From JAWXTP01 sp044433415 (GTDB lineage: Bacteria > Bacteroidota > Bacteroidia > Bacteroidales > Rikenellaceae), in contig JAWXTP010000003.1 in assembly GCA_044433415.1 (NCBI GenBank), forward strand, positions 1-61,175: 61,175 bases of DNA, written 5' to 3'. This document shows, one piece after another, positions 61,173 to 61,175 of this stretch; within the stretch, counting starts at the first letter, position 1; every line of letters begins with the position of its first letter. The position numbers and the translations under genes were made by a program. Under the pieces are notes generated by a model. It had not been told where the DNA came from. It saw nothing but the letters and a program-made list of their open reading frames with translations, and made no database searches.

Positions 61173-61175
61173 TTC

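Overview
The window is low-GC DNA from a member of the Bacteroidetes, most likely order Bacteroidales. Three things point there: a complete starch utilisation locus with SusC, SusD, SusE and GH97 genes; many matches to the Bacteroidetes promoter -7 box TAnnTTTG ahead of start codons; and a lack of obvious Shine-Dalgarno boxes. Species cannot be fixed from the sequence alone.

Layout. Bases 1-1015 are the 5' part of a tyrosine recombinase gene next to tRNA-Phe, so the window opens at the edge of an integrated element. Bases 1655-7303 hold an OmpA-type lipoprotein, two nitroreductases with a NosR/RnfG-like flavin/iron-sulfur membrane protein, and a phenylacetate-CoA ligase with its ACT-domain partner. 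Bases 7564-22367 are a single ten-gene operon: a PIN-like nuclease, an NrdG-like radical-SAM protein, coiled-coil proteins, a twin CbxX-type AAA ATPase, a zinc-ribbon/FHA-like protein, a degenerate AAA fused to a GrpE-like domain, a lidless Hsp70, a MORN-repeat membrane protein and a secreted Sel1-like protein. It looks like a chaperone-based signalling or defence system that I cannot match to a described one. Bases 22417-29789 hold a carbonic anhydrase, an intact hipBA pair, an AlbA_2-type regulator, a WYL regulator, MsrBA and an esterase.

Bases 29920-46303 form a minus-strand starch locus: GH97, SusC, SusD, SusE, GH13, MFS transporter, GH13 and GH77. Outer-membrane SusCDE capture starch, the GH13 and GH97 lipoproteins and secreted enzymes cut it, and the MFS protein and MalQ handle import and disproportionation. 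A SusR-like membrane regulator lies at 49930-51597. Between them are a beta-propeller lipoprotein and a second hipBA pair whose hipA is interrupted by a 161-bp foldback element. Bases 52019-60656 carry adenine deaminase, a HigBA-type toxin-antitoxin pair, a TPR/Nudix/DgkA gene set, a class II Fic protein, a DUF4143 AAA protein, a possible structured RNA and a YpsA-like SLOG protein. The right end is made of palindromes and repeats.

Many copies of a non-autonomous foldback element occur through the window, full length 161 bp with deleted forms of 21-67 bp. Six copies have perfect 4-bp A/T target duplications. Two other repeat types recur: G-rich short-period arrays that end in GCGACAAGCGA, and a long hairpin whose arms differ in sequence but stay self-complementary.
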